64,000 bases of DNA from Novosphingobium sp. NDB2Meth1 (GCF_900117425.1 NZ_FPEH01000019.1:90379-154378), one strand, 5' to 3'. Shown: positions 7,836-16,256, numbered from the stretch's first letter. Notes: a model not told the origin generated them from the letters alone. A program made the numbers and translations.

Positions 7836-10277
7836 TCAGAACTTGACCGAAAGCTCCGCACCAAAGGTACGCGGCTCGCCCGGGTAGGCTGTGTTCACGC
7901 CGTTGGAAGCGCCGAGCGCGTAACCCGACACGTAGTAGGTATTCTTGGTCAAGTTGCGCACATAGAACGCTGCCGAGACCCGGCTTTCCATGATCTCCTT
8001 CCAGTTCAGCCGCATGGCGAGCGTGGAATACCCGTCCAGCTGCGTGCCCGGAGTGGAGGTGCCGTTTGTGTTCGAGAAGAAGAAGCTCGACTGCTTGTAG
8101 AAATCGGTCCGCAGGCTGACCCGGCCGATCTTCTCGGGCACCGGGAACTTGATTTCCGCATTGACCGAGCCGGCCCACTTCGGCGCATCCGGATAGGAAT
8201 CGACCTGGAGGCTGCCGACGAACGGGATCGGCACAGTCCGCTGGGTATACTTGGCATCGGTGTAGGCCAAGTTGAAGCCGACATCGAGCCATGAAGTAAG
8301 CCCGAAGAAGCCGTCGACTTCGACGCCTTGAGTCTCGGCCTTGGGCACGTTGACCGTAAAGCCGGCCGGCGCACCGCCGACAATCGCGTAGAGCGCGCGC
8401 TGGGCGTCCTTCACGATGACCTTGTAGGCGGCAACATTGAACTGCACCGGCACCGAGGAAATGCGACCGTTGAACTTGTAGCCCAGTTCGAAATCGTGAA
8501 CCTTCTCGTTCTTGAACAGGTTCGCCGCCTTGCCGGTCAGCGGATCGGTGAACGGAGCCACCGTACCGTTGAGGTTACCCGCACGGAAGCTGCCGCGCTG
8601 GTTGAAGTAGATCATGTTGTTGGAGTCGATCTGGTACTGCAGGCTAGCCGTCCAGGCCGGTGCGGAAAGCTTGGTGCTCTGGTCTGCCGCCGGCGAGTTC
8701 GGATCGACTCCGAAGACGTTGCCTTCCGCCTGACGAATGCCGACGGTTTCCCAGGTATAGCGCCCGCCGAGCGTTGCGGTGAGCTTGTCCGTCAGCTGGT
8801 AGCTGAGCTGGGCAAAGATCGCCTTCGATGTCTGGCGGTTGCGGTATGCGTAGGAGATGTCGGCAATGCCGCCGGGGACGACATCGGCACCGATGTTGAT
8901 CGGAATGATCTCGTAGCGCTTCTGGTTCGAATAGAAGGCGCCCACGGTATAGTTGAGCTTGCCGTCCACGGCCGTACCCTGCAGCTGCAGTTCGTCGCTG
9001 TAGGTTTCGGATTCGAACGTCTGTCCACCTGGCACGCCGGTGGCATTGATGCCAGCGAGCTTGAACAGCCACAGCGAGCCGAACGGACCGCCACCGAGAT
9101 TGCCAGCAGTGCGCGAATTGCCCTTCATGTAGCTGAAGATGTTCTTGATCTTGGCGTGATCGCCAACCTCGACCTCGGTCGTGTTGGACACGAAGGTGTT
9201 GTTCGCGCGGTGCGGCAGATCATACTGCAGGAAGATCTTGTAGGGGTTTGCGCGCGAGAACTTGGTGTAGCCCTCGACGGCCCCCGGAAAGAAGCCCGGC
9301 CCTGCCGGCCCATCGTTGGCACCATAGATGGCGGCGAGCGTGTTGGACAGCGGCGTACCGGTGGTGTTGGGAATTTTGTTTGTGCCGTCGCTGATGAACT
9401 GTGACGTGGGATCACCCGGGATCGCGAGCCGCGAATAATAGTTGAAGATGCCGCCGACGCCTTCAGTGCCGCGCACACGGTCATGCTGCACGATCGTGAC
9501 GTTCTTGATCGTTTCGGTCGGCGTGAACAGGATCGTCAGGCGACCTGAACGGCTGTTCTTGTCGCCCAGCGTATTGTTGGTGTTGATGTTGGTGATATAG
9601 CCATTGCCACGGGTGATATCGCCCGCAATGCGGATGGCCAGCTTGTCCTTGATGATCGGCAGGTCGACTGCGGCCTGGATCTGCCCGAACTCGCGCGATG
9701 CACCGCGCGCGATCACATAGCCGGCGAATTCATTGCCCGGCATCGGCGTCGTATAGAGCACTGCGCCGCCTGTGGCATTGCGGCCAAACAGCGTCCCCTG
9801 CGGCCCTTTCAGCACCTGGATCGAGGCCAGATCGAAGAAGGCGGTCGCGGTGTTGCCGGGGTTGTAAGGCGCTTCGTTGAGGTAGGGCAGCACGGCAGGG
9901 CTCGTACCCGAGAACGGGTCGAGCGACTGTCCGCGCATGCTGTAGCTCAGCTGGTTCGAGTTCTGCCCGTTCTTGACCTGAAGACCGGGAACCAGCGTAC
10001 CGATATCCTGCTCGCTCGCGATGTTCCGGGTTTGAAGGGCTTCGGCATTGTAGGCAACGACCGAGACGGGAACCTTGGACAGTTTCTCCTCGCGGCGCTG
10101 TGCGGTCACGACGATGTCCTCGGTGCCAGTCGCGTCGACAGCTTGCGGCTGCGCGGTTTGCGCTTGGGCAGGAACCGAAAAACCGGCCACGATCAACGCG
10201 ACTGCACTTACGCCCTCCCGCAGGAAAGCCGCACCAAACCTGCGACCTTCACTGGCGCCGCTGTTTTCAAATACCAT
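7836..10277 (-). CDS. TonB-dependent outer-membrane receptor
   Basis: An 813-residue receptor with a signal peptide ending near FSVPAQAQ, a TonB box region (EDIVVTAQRREEKLSKVPVSV), a plug domain with VPGLQVKNG and the conserved LKGPQGTLFGRNATGGAV block, and a C-terminal beta-barrel ending RTFGAELSVKF with the terminal aromatic typical of outer-membrane proteins. This is the large sphingomonad type of receptor often linked to uptake of hydrophobic or aromatic substrates and only sometimes to iron. It lies between two groups of monooxygenase genes on the same strand, so it is probably the importer for the compound this cluster degrades. The ligand is inferred, not shown. Confidence 0.92.
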   Translation of the reverse strand: MVFENSGASEGRRFGAAFLREGVSAVALIVAGFSVPAQAQTAQPQAVDATGTEDIVVTAQRREEKLSKVPVSVVAYNAEALQTRNIASEQDIGTLVPGLQVKNGQNSNQLSYSMRGQSLDPFSGTSPAVLPYLNEAPYNPGNTATAFFDLASIQVLKGPQGTLFGRNATGGAVLYTTPMPGNEFAGYVIARGASREFGQIQAAVDLPIIKDKLAIRIAGDITRGNGYITNINTNNTLGDKNSRSGRLTILFTPTETIKNVTIVQHDRVRGTEGVGGIFNYYSRLAIPGDPTSQFISDGTNKIPNTTGTPLSNTLAAIYGANDGPAGPGFFPGAVEGYTKFSRANPYKIFLQYDLPHRANNTFVSNTTEVEVGDHAKIKNIFSYMKGNSRTAGNLGGGPFGSLWLFKLAGINATGVPGGQTFESETYSDELQLQGTAVDGKLNYTVGAFYSNQKRYEIIPINIGADVVPGGIADISYAYRNRQTSKAIFAQLSYQLTDKLTATLGGRYTWETVGIRQAEGNVFGVDPNSPAADQSTKLSAPAWTASLQYQIDSNNMIYFNQRGSFRAGNLNGTVAPFTDPLTGKAANLFKNEKVHDFELGYKFNGRISSVPVQFNVAAYKVIVKDAQRALYAIVGGAPAGFTVNVPKAETQGVEVDGFFGLTSWLDVGFNLAYTDAKYTQRTVPIPFVGSLQVDSYPDAPKWAGSVNAEIKFPVPEKIGRVSLRTDFYKQSSFFFSNTNGTSTPGTQLDGYSTLAMRLNWKEIMESRVSAAFYVRNLTKNTYYVSGYALGASNGVNTAYPGEPRTFGAELSVKF

Positions 10278-10383
10278 TACCCTTCTCCCACTTTTGTTAT
10301 TTACTCATCTCACTGCATCCGAAAGAATTTTGACCCTCGTTTCCATGACTGCGCGAAGACGGTTTGTTCCGCTTGCGGCTCGA

Positions 10384-11508
10384 TCAGGCCGCAACCAGCG
10401 CTTCGCCCGGAACGCGAACCCGCGGCGCGACTTCCTTTGAAAGCAGCTCGAGCGAGGTGAACCAGGCCGACGGATCGTCGTAGTAGTCATGCGCTTCGAC
10501 CTGCAGCGTGCCCCAGCCGCCGGTCTGCTCGAACAGGTGGCTCAGCTTTTCGACGATCGTATCGGGTGAACCGACGACGAAGACATGATCGGTCAGGAAC
10601 TCGAGATCGATGTCGAGCGAGTCCACGCCGAAATCGCGGGCAAAGCCATCCATCATGCCGAAGCGGCGCCAGATCGGGATCAGATAGCGATTGAAGCAGT
10701 AGCCGATCGGCCCTTCCATCACGAGGCGCTTGGCCTCGGCATCGGTTTCTGCACAGAACACCGTCTGAGAGACAGCGTGGCGCTGGCGCTGGGGTGTGAA
10801 ACCGGCCTTGATGTTGGCTTCGGAATAGATTTCCCAGTGGCGCTTGAGTGCATCGAGGCCGGAGTAAATCGAAACCGGCTTGAAGTTGCGCTCGCCGGCA
10901 AGCTTCATCGACGGGGAATTAGCGCTGAAGCCGGTCACCGCGAACTCGGGGAACCCGCCGCCGTAGGGGGCGTAGTTGGCAAGGAGGTGCTGTTCGTCTT
11001 CCTCGGTTTCTGCCGGTTCTTCTTCGGGGAAGCCCGCGCTCCAGTACTTGCCCTCGTAGAAGAACGGTTCGCGCTTCCAGATCTTCTCCATGATGAAGAG
11101 CGATTCCCGCACCATGTCGTTGAGGTGCGTCGTCTCCGCATTCTTGATGCCATGGATGTAGGATGCCAGCGGATAGGCACCCGCGCCGATGCCCATGAAA
11201 TAGCGGCCTTCCAGGATCTGCGAGAGCCAGCCGACCATCATCGCCAGCTTAGCCGGATGTTGGTGGGGAAGAATGTGCGCCATCGGGGCAAACTTGATGG
11301 TCTCGGTCTGCAGAGCGGCGGCCGCCATGATCAGTTCAGGGTTGGGAATGTTTTCCCAGATCTGCGAGGCATGCTCGGAGATCATCATCGAGGTGAAGCC
11401 GATCTTGTCGCAGTGAACCGCGCTGTCGACGCCCCACTGGAAGGTCTGCCGGGCCGTACGACCGGGACGCATGTAGGGGTGAAAGATCAGGCCAGTTTCC
11501 ATTGTCAT
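10384..11508 (-). CDS. Diketocamphane monooxygenase-like flavin-dependent (LLM) monooxygenase
   Basis: A 374-residue paralogue of the enzyme at 4906-6006, sharing FHPYMRPGRTARQTFQWGVD, KFAPMAHILPHQHPAKLA, LEGRYFMGIGAGAYPLAS and a C-terminal GGWGTLQVEAHDYYDDP. It differs by an acidic insertion (EEEPAETEEDEQ, around residue 160) in the loop near the active site. Two such enzymes in one cluster may act on different ring ketones or enantiomers, as the 2,5- and 3,6-diketocamphane enzymes do. Its upstream region, shared with the divergent TetR gene, carries an 18-bp palindrome and two TCAAC-N6-GTTGA sites. Confidence 0.85.
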   Translation of the reverse strand: MTMETGLIFHPYMRPGRTARQTFQWGVDSAVHCDKIGFTSMMISEHASQIWENIPNPELIMAAAALQTETIKFAPMAHILPHQHPAKLAMMVGWLSQILEGRYFMGIGAGAYPLASYIHGIKNAETTHLNDMVRESLFIMEKIWKREPFFYEGKYWSAGFPEEEPAETEEDEQHLLANYAPYGGGFPEFAVTGFSANSPSMKLAGERNFKPVSIYSGLDALKRHWEIYSEANIKAGFTPQRQRHAVSQTVFCAETDAEAKRLVMEGPIGYCFNRYLIPIWRRFGMMDGFARDFGVDSLDIDLEFLTDHVFVVGSPDTIVEKLSHLFEQTGGWGTLQVEAHDYYDDPSAWFTSLELLSKEVAPRVRVPGEALVAA

Positions 11509-11532
11509 TGCAACTCTCCCTTCGGCCCTTGA

Positions 11533-11550
11533 TTAAGCCATATGGCTTAA
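11533..11550. promoter_or_regulatory. Perfect 18-bp palindrome TTAAGCCATATGGCTTAA
   Basis: Lies 25 bp upstream of the monooxygenase start at 11508, in the divergent gap with the TetR gene. Size and symmetry fit a TetR-family operator. It is unrelated in sequence to the TCAAC-N6-GTTGA sites 33 bp away, so two regulators may meet here. Confidence 0.6.
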
Positions 11551-11582
11551 ATGCTCTTCGCCCGCATCCGCGTCAACCCCAT

Positions 11583-11598
11583 TCAACACATCCGTTGA
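11583..11598. promoter_or_regulatory. Operator-like palindrome TCAAC-N6-GTTGA
   Basis: Perfect 5-bp arms, spacer ACATCC, in the gap between the divergent monooxygenase and TetR genes. It is paired with another copy 21 bp downstream (start to start), i.e. two helical turns, so two dimers could bind on one face of the DNA. Confidence 0.5.
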
Positions 11599-11603
11599 CC
11601 AAA

Positions 11604-11621
11604 ATCAACACCCTCGTTGAT
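11604..11621. promoter_or_regulatory. Operator-like palindrome ATCAAC-N6-GTTGAT
   Basis: Perfect 6-bp arms, spacer ACCCTC. It overlaps a possible TTG start of the TetR frame (11621), which supports choosing the later ATG at 11687 and suggests autoregulation. Confidence 0.5.
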
Positions 11622-11686
11622 TGAACTTGAATGGCAACCCAAGCACCGGGCTTGACGCGTTCGCCCAGCTATCCCAATTGGCGCAC

Positions 11687-12352
11687 ATGACCCGAGCGGC
11701 CCCGAAATCTGTTGTTCCTGTCGGAAATGCGTCGCCGCAGGGCGCAAAAGTAGCGCTCATCCTTGCCGCGGAGGTCCTCATAGCCCGCAACGGGATAGAG
11801 GGTGCTTCCCTGCGCGAGATCGCGGCCCAGGCTGGGCAGCGCAACCATCACGCGGTGCAATATCACTTCGGATCGCGCGAATCGCTCGTCCAGGCCGTGT
11901 TCGACTATCGGATGGATCAGATGGAGCCGACCCGCGGCGCCATGCTGGATGCCGCAGAAGCGGCCGGTGCCCTTTCGGACCTGCGCACAATCGCCGATAT
12001 CATCTACCGGCCGCAGATCGAACTCATCGACGAATTCGGCGATTACTCCTACGCCGGTTTCCTCAGTGCCTATCTGCTTCGTTATCAGGGCAAGCGGTTT
12101 GGCCAATTCGGCGAACGGGTCGCACCCAATCTCGCACGCACGCTGGGTCTGCTCCGCGCCTGCCTCGGAGATCTGCCAGAAGCCATGGCGCAGCGGCGGT
12201 TGGTGACAGCGAGCTTCATGTTCCTCAATATTCTCGTCATTCACACGCGCGATGACAGCAACAATGGCGAACGTTTCGAGGACGCGGTGAGCGACACGCT
12301 GGGCCAGATCGTCGCCGCGCTGTCCGCGCCGGCGCCGGTGTCTGCCAGCTAA
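11687..12352 (+). CDS. TetR/AcrR family transcriptional regulator
   Basis: I start the gene at the ATG at 11687 (MTRAAPKSV...), because the longer frame would begin at a TTG inside an operator; the product is then 221 residues. The N-terminal domain has the TetR helix-turn-helix (ILAAEVLIARNGIEGASLREIAAQAG, followed by NHHAVQYHFGSRESLVQAVF). The C-terminal ligand domain is not recognisable. It is divergent from a diketocamphane-type monooxygenase with three palindromes between them, and is the only regulator seen in the catabolic cluster. It may respond to the substrate or a CoA ester. Its 3' end overlaps that of the convergent SnoaL-like gene by 4 bp. Confidence 0.85.
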   Translation: MTRAAPKSVVPVGNASPQGAKVALILAAEVLIARNGIEGASLREIAAQAGQRNHHAVQYHFGSRESLVQAVFDYRMDQMEPTRGAMLDAAEAAGALSDLRTIADIIYRPQIELIDEFGDYSYAGFLSAYLLRYQGKRFGQFGERVAPNLARTLGLLRACLGDLPEAMAQRRLVTASFMFLNILVIHTRDDSNNGERFEDAVSDTLGQIVAALSAPAPVSAS

Positions 12353-12771
12353 CTGCCAAAGAACGTATCCTTGGCGTGCTGCGTGTCCATGTACTCGCGC
12401 ACTTCGAAAACCTTGCCGCCGCTCACCGTCACCAGAAAATGATACTGAGGAGTGTAGGTCCGCCCGTCCGCGAGCTCTGCAAACCCCGTCGCTTCGACCG
12501 CCACCCGGTCTCCCTCGCCGATCATCGAAACCGGCGTAATAGTCAGGCAGCCCGACTTGTAGATGGCCTTGGCGCCCTCGACCAAAGGCCCGAAGCTTGC
12601 CTTGTCATAGCGGCCCGACATGCCCTCCAGCCGCCCGGAAACCCACCAGCTGCCGCCATCGGCCATCGCATCAAGCAGCGCCGGCACATCGCCGCTCGAG
12701 AAAATCTCGAAGAACCGAGCGACGATAGCCTTGTTCTCAGCCGCAGCGCCGCTGGTGATGTCGTCTGCCAT
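12349..12771 (-). CDS. SnoaL-like (NTF2-fold) protein
   Basis: Start chosen at the ATG at 12771 (MADDITSGA...), giving 140 residues, the common size for a SnoaL/ketosteroid-isomerase-like protein. Features include ENKAIVARFFEIFSSGDVPALLDAMADGGSWWVSG at the N-terminus (split by helices) and VAVEATGFAELADGRTYTPQYHF, ending with GGKVFEVREYMDTQHAKDTF. This last pattern is typical of the limonene-epoxide-hydrolase/SnoaL superfamily. The reaction is unknown. It is divergent from the SDR gene, with a one-mismatch copy of the cluster operator in the gap, so it is probably co-regulated with it. Confidence 0.78.
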   Translation of the reverse strand: MADDITSGAAAENKAIVARFFEIFSSGDVPALLDAMADGGSWWVSGRLEGMSGRYDKASFGPLVEGAKAIYKSGCLTITPVSMIGEGDRVAVEATGFAELADGRTYTPQYHFLVTVSGGKVFEVREYMDTQHAKDTFFGS

Positions 12772-12836
12772 TACCTTGTCTCCCGATGCAGCATGGCGCC
12801 GCAGCAGCACAATTCTAGCGCGTCCCTTGCCTGCTT

Positions 12837-12854
12837 GTAAACGCTAGTGTTGAC
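12837..12854. promoter_or_regulatory. Operator-like site GTAAAC-N6-GTTGAC (one mismatch)
   Basis: Matches the GTCAAC-N6-GTTGAC palindrome at 1755 except for one base in the left arm, in the divergent gap between 12771 and 12947. The less perfect symmetry makes it the weakest of the six copies. Confidence 0.4.
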
Positions 12855-12946
12855 TAGACTGCAGCGGTCCAGCATGAGTGCTGACGACGAGGCAGGGCAC
12901 ATTGCCGACTGTGCCGCGCACAGCTGACAAGACCGGAGAGACTGCA

Positions 12947-13693
12947 ATGGGTAAACTGGATGGCCGCACCGCAATCATCACGGGCGCATCGCGCGGCATG
13001 GGCTCCTCACATGCCCGGCGCTTTGTGGCTGAGGGTGCGAAAGTCGTGCTCACCGATCTTCGTTCCGACACCGGCAACGAACTAGCACAGGAACTGGGGC
13101 CGAACGCGGTATTCATCGAGCATGACGTGACCAATGCATCCGACTGGGCGCGGGTTGTCGCTGCAGCAGAGGACTTCTTTGGTCCGATCAACATTCTCGT
13201 CAACAACGCGGGAATCCTGGGTGCCATGGCCAAGACCGCGGACATCACCGAGGCGGATTACCGCAAGGTCTGCGAAGTGAACCAGCACTCGGTCTACCTC
13301 GGTATGCACGCGGTCATCCCCTCGATGCTCAAGGGTGGTCGCGGATCGATCGTGAACATTTCTTCGATCGCGGGCCTTGTTGCCAACTACGGCTTTCCCA
13401 GTCTCGCGTACGTCGCCAGCAAGTTCGCCGTGCGTGGAATGACCAAGGCCGCCGCCATCGAATATGGCCCCGAAAACATCAGAGTGAACTCGGTCCATCC
13501 CGGCTTCATCATGACCCCGATGATGGTAGAGGCGACCGATGAAGGCGGTGGCGAAGCGCTTCTGCAAATTCCCCTCCGCCGCATTGCAGAACCGGAAGAA
13601 GTCTCGAACCTTGTACTGTTCCTGGCCTGCGATGAATCCAGCTACATTACCGGCGCAGAGCACGTGATCGATGCCGGGATGACCGCTCAGTGA
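12947..13693 (+). CDS. Short-chain dehydrogenase/reductase (SDR)
   Basis: Start set at the ATG at 12947, preceded by GGAGAG at a good distance; the product is 248 residues. Classical SDR features are all present: cofactor loop TGASRGMGSSHARRF (TGxxxGxG), NNAG, the catalytic Ser in SIVNISSIAG, YVASK (YxxxK) and a C-terminal YITGAEHVIDAGMTAQ. An acidic residue after the second strand (VVLTDLRSD) favours NAD over NADP. It probably oxidises a hydroxyl group of a pathway intermediate. It is the last gene of the catabolic cluster before an 800-bp gap. Confidence 0.92.
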   Translation: MGKLDGRTAIITGASRGMGSSHARRFVAEGAKVVLTDLRSDTGNELAQELGPNAVFIEHDVTNASDWARVVAAAEDFFGPINILVNNAGILGAMAKTADITEADYRKVCEVNQHSVYLGMHAVIPSMLKGGRGSIVNISSIAGLVANYGFPSLAYVASKFAVRGMTKAAAIEYGPENIRVNSVHPGFIMTPMMVEATDEGGGEALLQIPLRRIAEPEEVSNLVLFLACDESSYITGAEHVIDAGMTAQ

Positions 13694-14503
13694 ACGAGCT
13701 CATCAAGAAGCCCGATCTTAAAAACTAGGCGAGATTACCAATGCTGCTGAGTGCACCTCGACGTTTAGGGCGGACGCCTCCGCACAGCTCAAGTGGTGCA
13801 ACCATTCAAAGCGAGGTTAAACGCATTGCCTCTAAAGGCAATATTAAGGCTGCTTGAGAGACGCCATGGCGCCGTTCGATGGAGACGTCTTAGAGGCTCT
13901 GAAGGGTCAGTGACATGACATCAAAGCAGCTCAGATCCTCGTTCCAGTGAGTATCGGTTCGAGCGCTCTGCGGTCGGTCGCAGTGACCGCTGCGGGCGGT
14001 TGGAAGAGCCGGCCCGAAAGAGCCAGCTAATCACACACTATACAGCATTAGAGATCATTTTCTGCGGCATGACGGCAGCAGCGGATTTGCCACTGCCGAC
14101 GGTCTTTAAAACGACGGGCCTGAAAAGAGAACTTACTCGCAGGAGTGGTTGGTATCTCCGCTTGGGACGAGCATTCACATATTCAGTACACTGAAGAGCG
14201 CGCGACCGTATGCTGTCCGCACTGAAATCCATGGGTGATGGGAAATCGCCAGTCTGAACCTAAAACCCCGATGGTTGTCCGGCTATGTATGCCGGTGATT
14301 TCCATGACCTCCCAGCGAGTAAACATTTCATGGACAGTCTTTTTCGCCTGATGTGATGTATTTGTTCATGGCTCTGGCTACCTCCAAGCAGACGAAAAAC
14401 AGCTGATTCGAGCAAAGCCTGGAACACCTTGGCTTCCGAGCGTCAGTCGGTCAGTGCAGACCACCACGCGCAACGACCGACTGCGTTTACAACTAAGTGA
14501 CTG
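13694..14503. other. Intergenic region without a convincing gene
   Basis: About 810 bp, visibly richer in A+T than its flanks. Only short frames are open and none has a ribosome site or a recognisable product. A small hairpin (ATTGCCT-CTAA-AGGCAAT, 13825-13842) might help end the SDR transcript. Inverted 9-bp arms CAGTCGGTC/GACCGACTG lie at 14444-14452 and 14475-14483, just past the end of the AlpA-like gene. This gap separates the catabolic cluster from the conjugation element and could contain its border, but no attachment site can be shown. Confidence 0.4.
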
Positions 14504-14752
14504 CTATTGCATCTCGACTGCCGCGATCCATGCATCAACCTCCGCCTCGACCCAGACCACACAGCGCGGCCCGAGCGAGCGCCCTTTCGGGAAACGGCCC
14601 TCAGCCATGCGCTGATAGATCGACGAGCGCTTCAGCCCTACTCGGGCGATGACCTCCGGCAGGCGGATCAGGCGCGCTGGCGCAGCGGGCAGCGCCGCCG
14701 CCTCATGAGCAGGTTTGGCAACGCGGTCTGCAACAACATGTGACATGGTCAT
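14504..14752 (-). CDS. AlpA-family DNA-binding regulator
   Basis: An 82-residue protein with one winged-helix/HTH domain of the AlpA/MerR-like type: RLIRLPEVIARVGLKRSSIYQRM, then GRFPKGRSLGPRCVVWVEAEVDAWI. The pattern 'select a helix, then W..sEV..W' is typical of AlpA proteins that control integrase or excision genes on mobile elements. AGGA lies just before the first ATG. It is followed by an XRE-like regulator on the same strand, and both read away from the conjugation operon. It may regulate transfer or excision; no integrase is present here to link it to. Confidence 0.78.
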   Translation of the reverse strand: MTMSHVVADRVAKPAHEAAALPAAPARLIRLPEVIARVGLKRSSIYQRMAEGRFPKGRSLGPRCVVWVEAEVDAWIAAVEMQ

Positions 14753-14786
14753 GGTTTCCTTGTTTGGTCATACCACCCCGATCCCC

Positions 14787-15281
14787 TCACCGGCCGAGCA
14801 CGAGAGAAATGTCGCGCTCGGTAAACTCGTCGATATGTTTGGCCAGCAGCCGCGCCACTAGGCGCGAGGTGCCGATGGCCCAGCGCGGGCGCAGATCGGC
14901 GATGCGGGGGCCCAGCGTTTCGTTCATGGTCACAGGGAGCGCGGCGAGAAACTGATCAAGGAACGCGCCTGCATCTTCGCCAAGCCATTCGATGGCCAGA
15001 TCCTCGTGCCCCAGGATAGCAAGCAGAAGGGCGCCGTTTGAGGCAAGACCACACGCATCGAGCACGCGCGCGGCTTCCTCGATCGTCACGGCTTTCTCGC
15101 CGCGGAGCACGCGCAGGAAGGTGTCCTTGTTCATCGCCGCCACCCGGGCGACCTCGCGCCGCGACTTGCCCGACCGGTCGACGGCAGCGGTCAGGAGCCG
15201 CGCCAGTCTGGCGTTGATCCCTATGGTCATTGCGTTGCAGGTCATGTCCACAATCGGTCCCAGATGGTTCGACTCGGACAT
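14787..15281 (-). CDS. XRE-like HTH transcriptional regulator
   Basis: The frame is open from 15320, but an ATG there would lie inside a LexA-type box, so I chose the ATG at 15281 (MSESNHLGP...); later ATGs at 15245 and 15230 are also possible. The product has a lambda-repressor-like HTH (LARLLTAAVDRSGKSRREVARVA, KDTFLRVLRGEKAVTIEEAARVL) and a C-terminal region ending in FTERDISLVLGR with no known domain. It is divergent from the traA-G operon and shares its upstream region, making it a likely regulator of transfer. Its own promoter region carries a perfect GAAC-N7-GAAC box, so SOS induction is likely. Confidence 0.68.
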   Translation of the reverse strand: MSESNHLGPIVDMTCNAMTIGINARLARLLTAAVDRSGKSRREVARVAAMNKDTFLRVLRGEKAVTIEEAARVLDACGLASNGALLLAILGHEDLAIEWLGEDAGAFLDQFLAALPVTMNETLGPRIADLRPRWAIGTSRLVARLLAKHIDEFTERDISLVLGR

Positions 15282-15314
15282 GTAGCGCGAGTCCGCTTCT
15301 CTAGGAACAGAAAA

Positions 15315-15329
15315 GAACATATTTAGAAC
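15315..15329 (-). promoter_or_regulatory. LexA-type box GAAC-N7-GAAC
   Basis: Perfect direct repeat with the 7-bp spacer ATATTTA, reading GTTC-N7-GTTC toward the XRE-like gene; this is the known alphaproteobacterial LexA box. Two more copies stand upstream of the S24 repressor (57206) and the relaxosome operon (63673) of the same element. Confidence 0.65.
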
Positions 15330-15537
15330 ATATCGGTTATCCTAGAATGAACCGATTCGGGGCACTGTCTCGCAAAACGGCCTGCTCTGGCGCGGATTTC
15401 CGGCGCTCCTTGCCCGATTTTCCGCCTCACTCGGCCAACTGAGCAGCATGGCGATCACGGTCATCGTCCAGATTTGTCCGAGAACGCTTCCTCGATCAGC
15501 CTTCCCTTTTCCTAGACCCATTTCTCTGGCCAAGACG

Positions 15538-15568
15538 GTGGGGCAGCGGCGTTGACCGCTGCGCCCAC
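15538..15568 (+). promoter_or_regulatory. Stem-loop in the traA leader
   Basis: GTGGGGCAGCGG pairs with CCGCTGCGCCCAC (12 bp with one bulged C) around a 6-nt loop, ending 19 nt before the traA start. No T-run follows, so it is unlikely to terminate. It could stabilise or gate translation of the pilin mRNA. Confidence 0.4.
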
Positions 15569-15587
15569 CCCGCTCGGAGAACGCTCC

Positions 15588-15920
15588 ATGACCTTGCTTG
15601 CCCTCGCCTCGTCGCGCCTGTCCAAGGCGCATATCGCCAAGTCCGCTGCCCTCATCGTTCCGGCCCTCGCGCTCACGCTCGTCGCCGGCACGGCCTACGC
15701 CGGCACCGACGCCACCTTCACCACTGCACTGACGAAGTTCACGAACTTCCTGCAGGGCTCGGGCGGTAAGATCATCACCGTCCTCAGCCTCGCCGCTGGC
15801 CTTATCAGCCTCGCCTCGGGCCGTTTCACGCTCGGCCAGATCGCCGTGCCGGTCGGCGTCGGCGTGGGTGTCGGCACGGGCGTTCCGATCGTCACCTCGG
15901 TGATCACTGCCGTCATCTGA
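15588..15920 (+). CDS. traA: F-type conjugative pilin precursor (TraA-like)
   Basis: The ATG at 15588 is preceded by GGAGAAC and yields about 110 residues. A long signal peptide (LIVPALALTLVAGTAYA) should be cut after AYA, leaving about 71 residues, close to mature F pilin (70). The mature part has two hydrophobic helices (GGKIITVLSLAAGLISLASG and a glycine/valine-rich second helix with VGVGVGVGTG), the two-helix layout of VirB2/TraA pilins. It is first in the transfer operon, before traL, as expected. The sequence is too short and variable for firm homology, so the call rests on layout, length and order. The S26 peptidase encoded at 23969 may process it. Confidence 0.72.
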   Translation: MTLLALASSRLSKAHIAKSAALIVPALALTLVAGTAYAGTDATFTTALTKFTNFLQGSGGKIITVLSLAAGLISLASGRFTLGQIAVPVGVGVGVGTGVPIVTSVITAVI

Positions 15921-15956
15921 TCACCGCTTTGTGACGCCTTGGGAGGGCACGTTACC

Positions 15957-16244
15957 ATGACAGACCGCCATGCGATCCCCCGCCATCTCGACGATCCCGA
16001 GCTGATCGGCTTCTGGACCATTGACGAGTTTGCCGGGATCATCGTCCCCTTCACCTGGGGGATCCTCGCGCAGCATATCCTGATCGGCATCGGGCTTGCA
16101 GTCGGAGCCTGGTTCGCTCTGCGAAAAGCCAAGGCCGGGCGCTCCGCCTCCTGGGTTCGCCATGCCGCTTACTGGTATCTGCCGCCGGGACTGACTGGTC
16201 TCAAGGCAACGCCGCCCTCCCATTGCCGCGTGCTGGCAGGCTGA
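15957..16244 (+). CDS. traL: Type IV secretion inner-membrane protein TraL
   Basis: Start at the ATG at 15957 with GGGAGG upstream; 95 residues. It has the TraL opening pattern IPRHLDDPELIGFWTIDEF, followed by hydrophobic segments (IIVPFTWGILAQHILIGIGLAVGAWFAL, two membrane passes) and a C-terminal YWYLPPGL, a TraL hallmark. TraL anchors the F-type pilus assembly complex in the inner membrane and corresponds to VirB3. It lies 36 bp after traA and 12 bp before traE. Confidence 0.88.
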   Translation: MTDRHAIPRHLDDPELIGFWTIDEFAGIIVPFTWGILAQHILIGIGLAVGAWFALRKAKAGRSASWVRHAAYWYLPPGLTGLKATPPSHCRVLAG

Positions 16245-16256
16245 GGAGCGCATCCC

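Noticed and set aside
14000..14194. 64-codon frame in the gap after the SDR gene
   Set aside because: No ribosome site, no recognisable product, and the opposite strand is open equally; treated as noncoding.
14444..14483. Inverted repeat CAGTCGGTC/GACCGACTG as a terminator or attachment site
   Set aside because: No T-run follows and no second copy was found elsewhere in the window to serve as the other attachment site.
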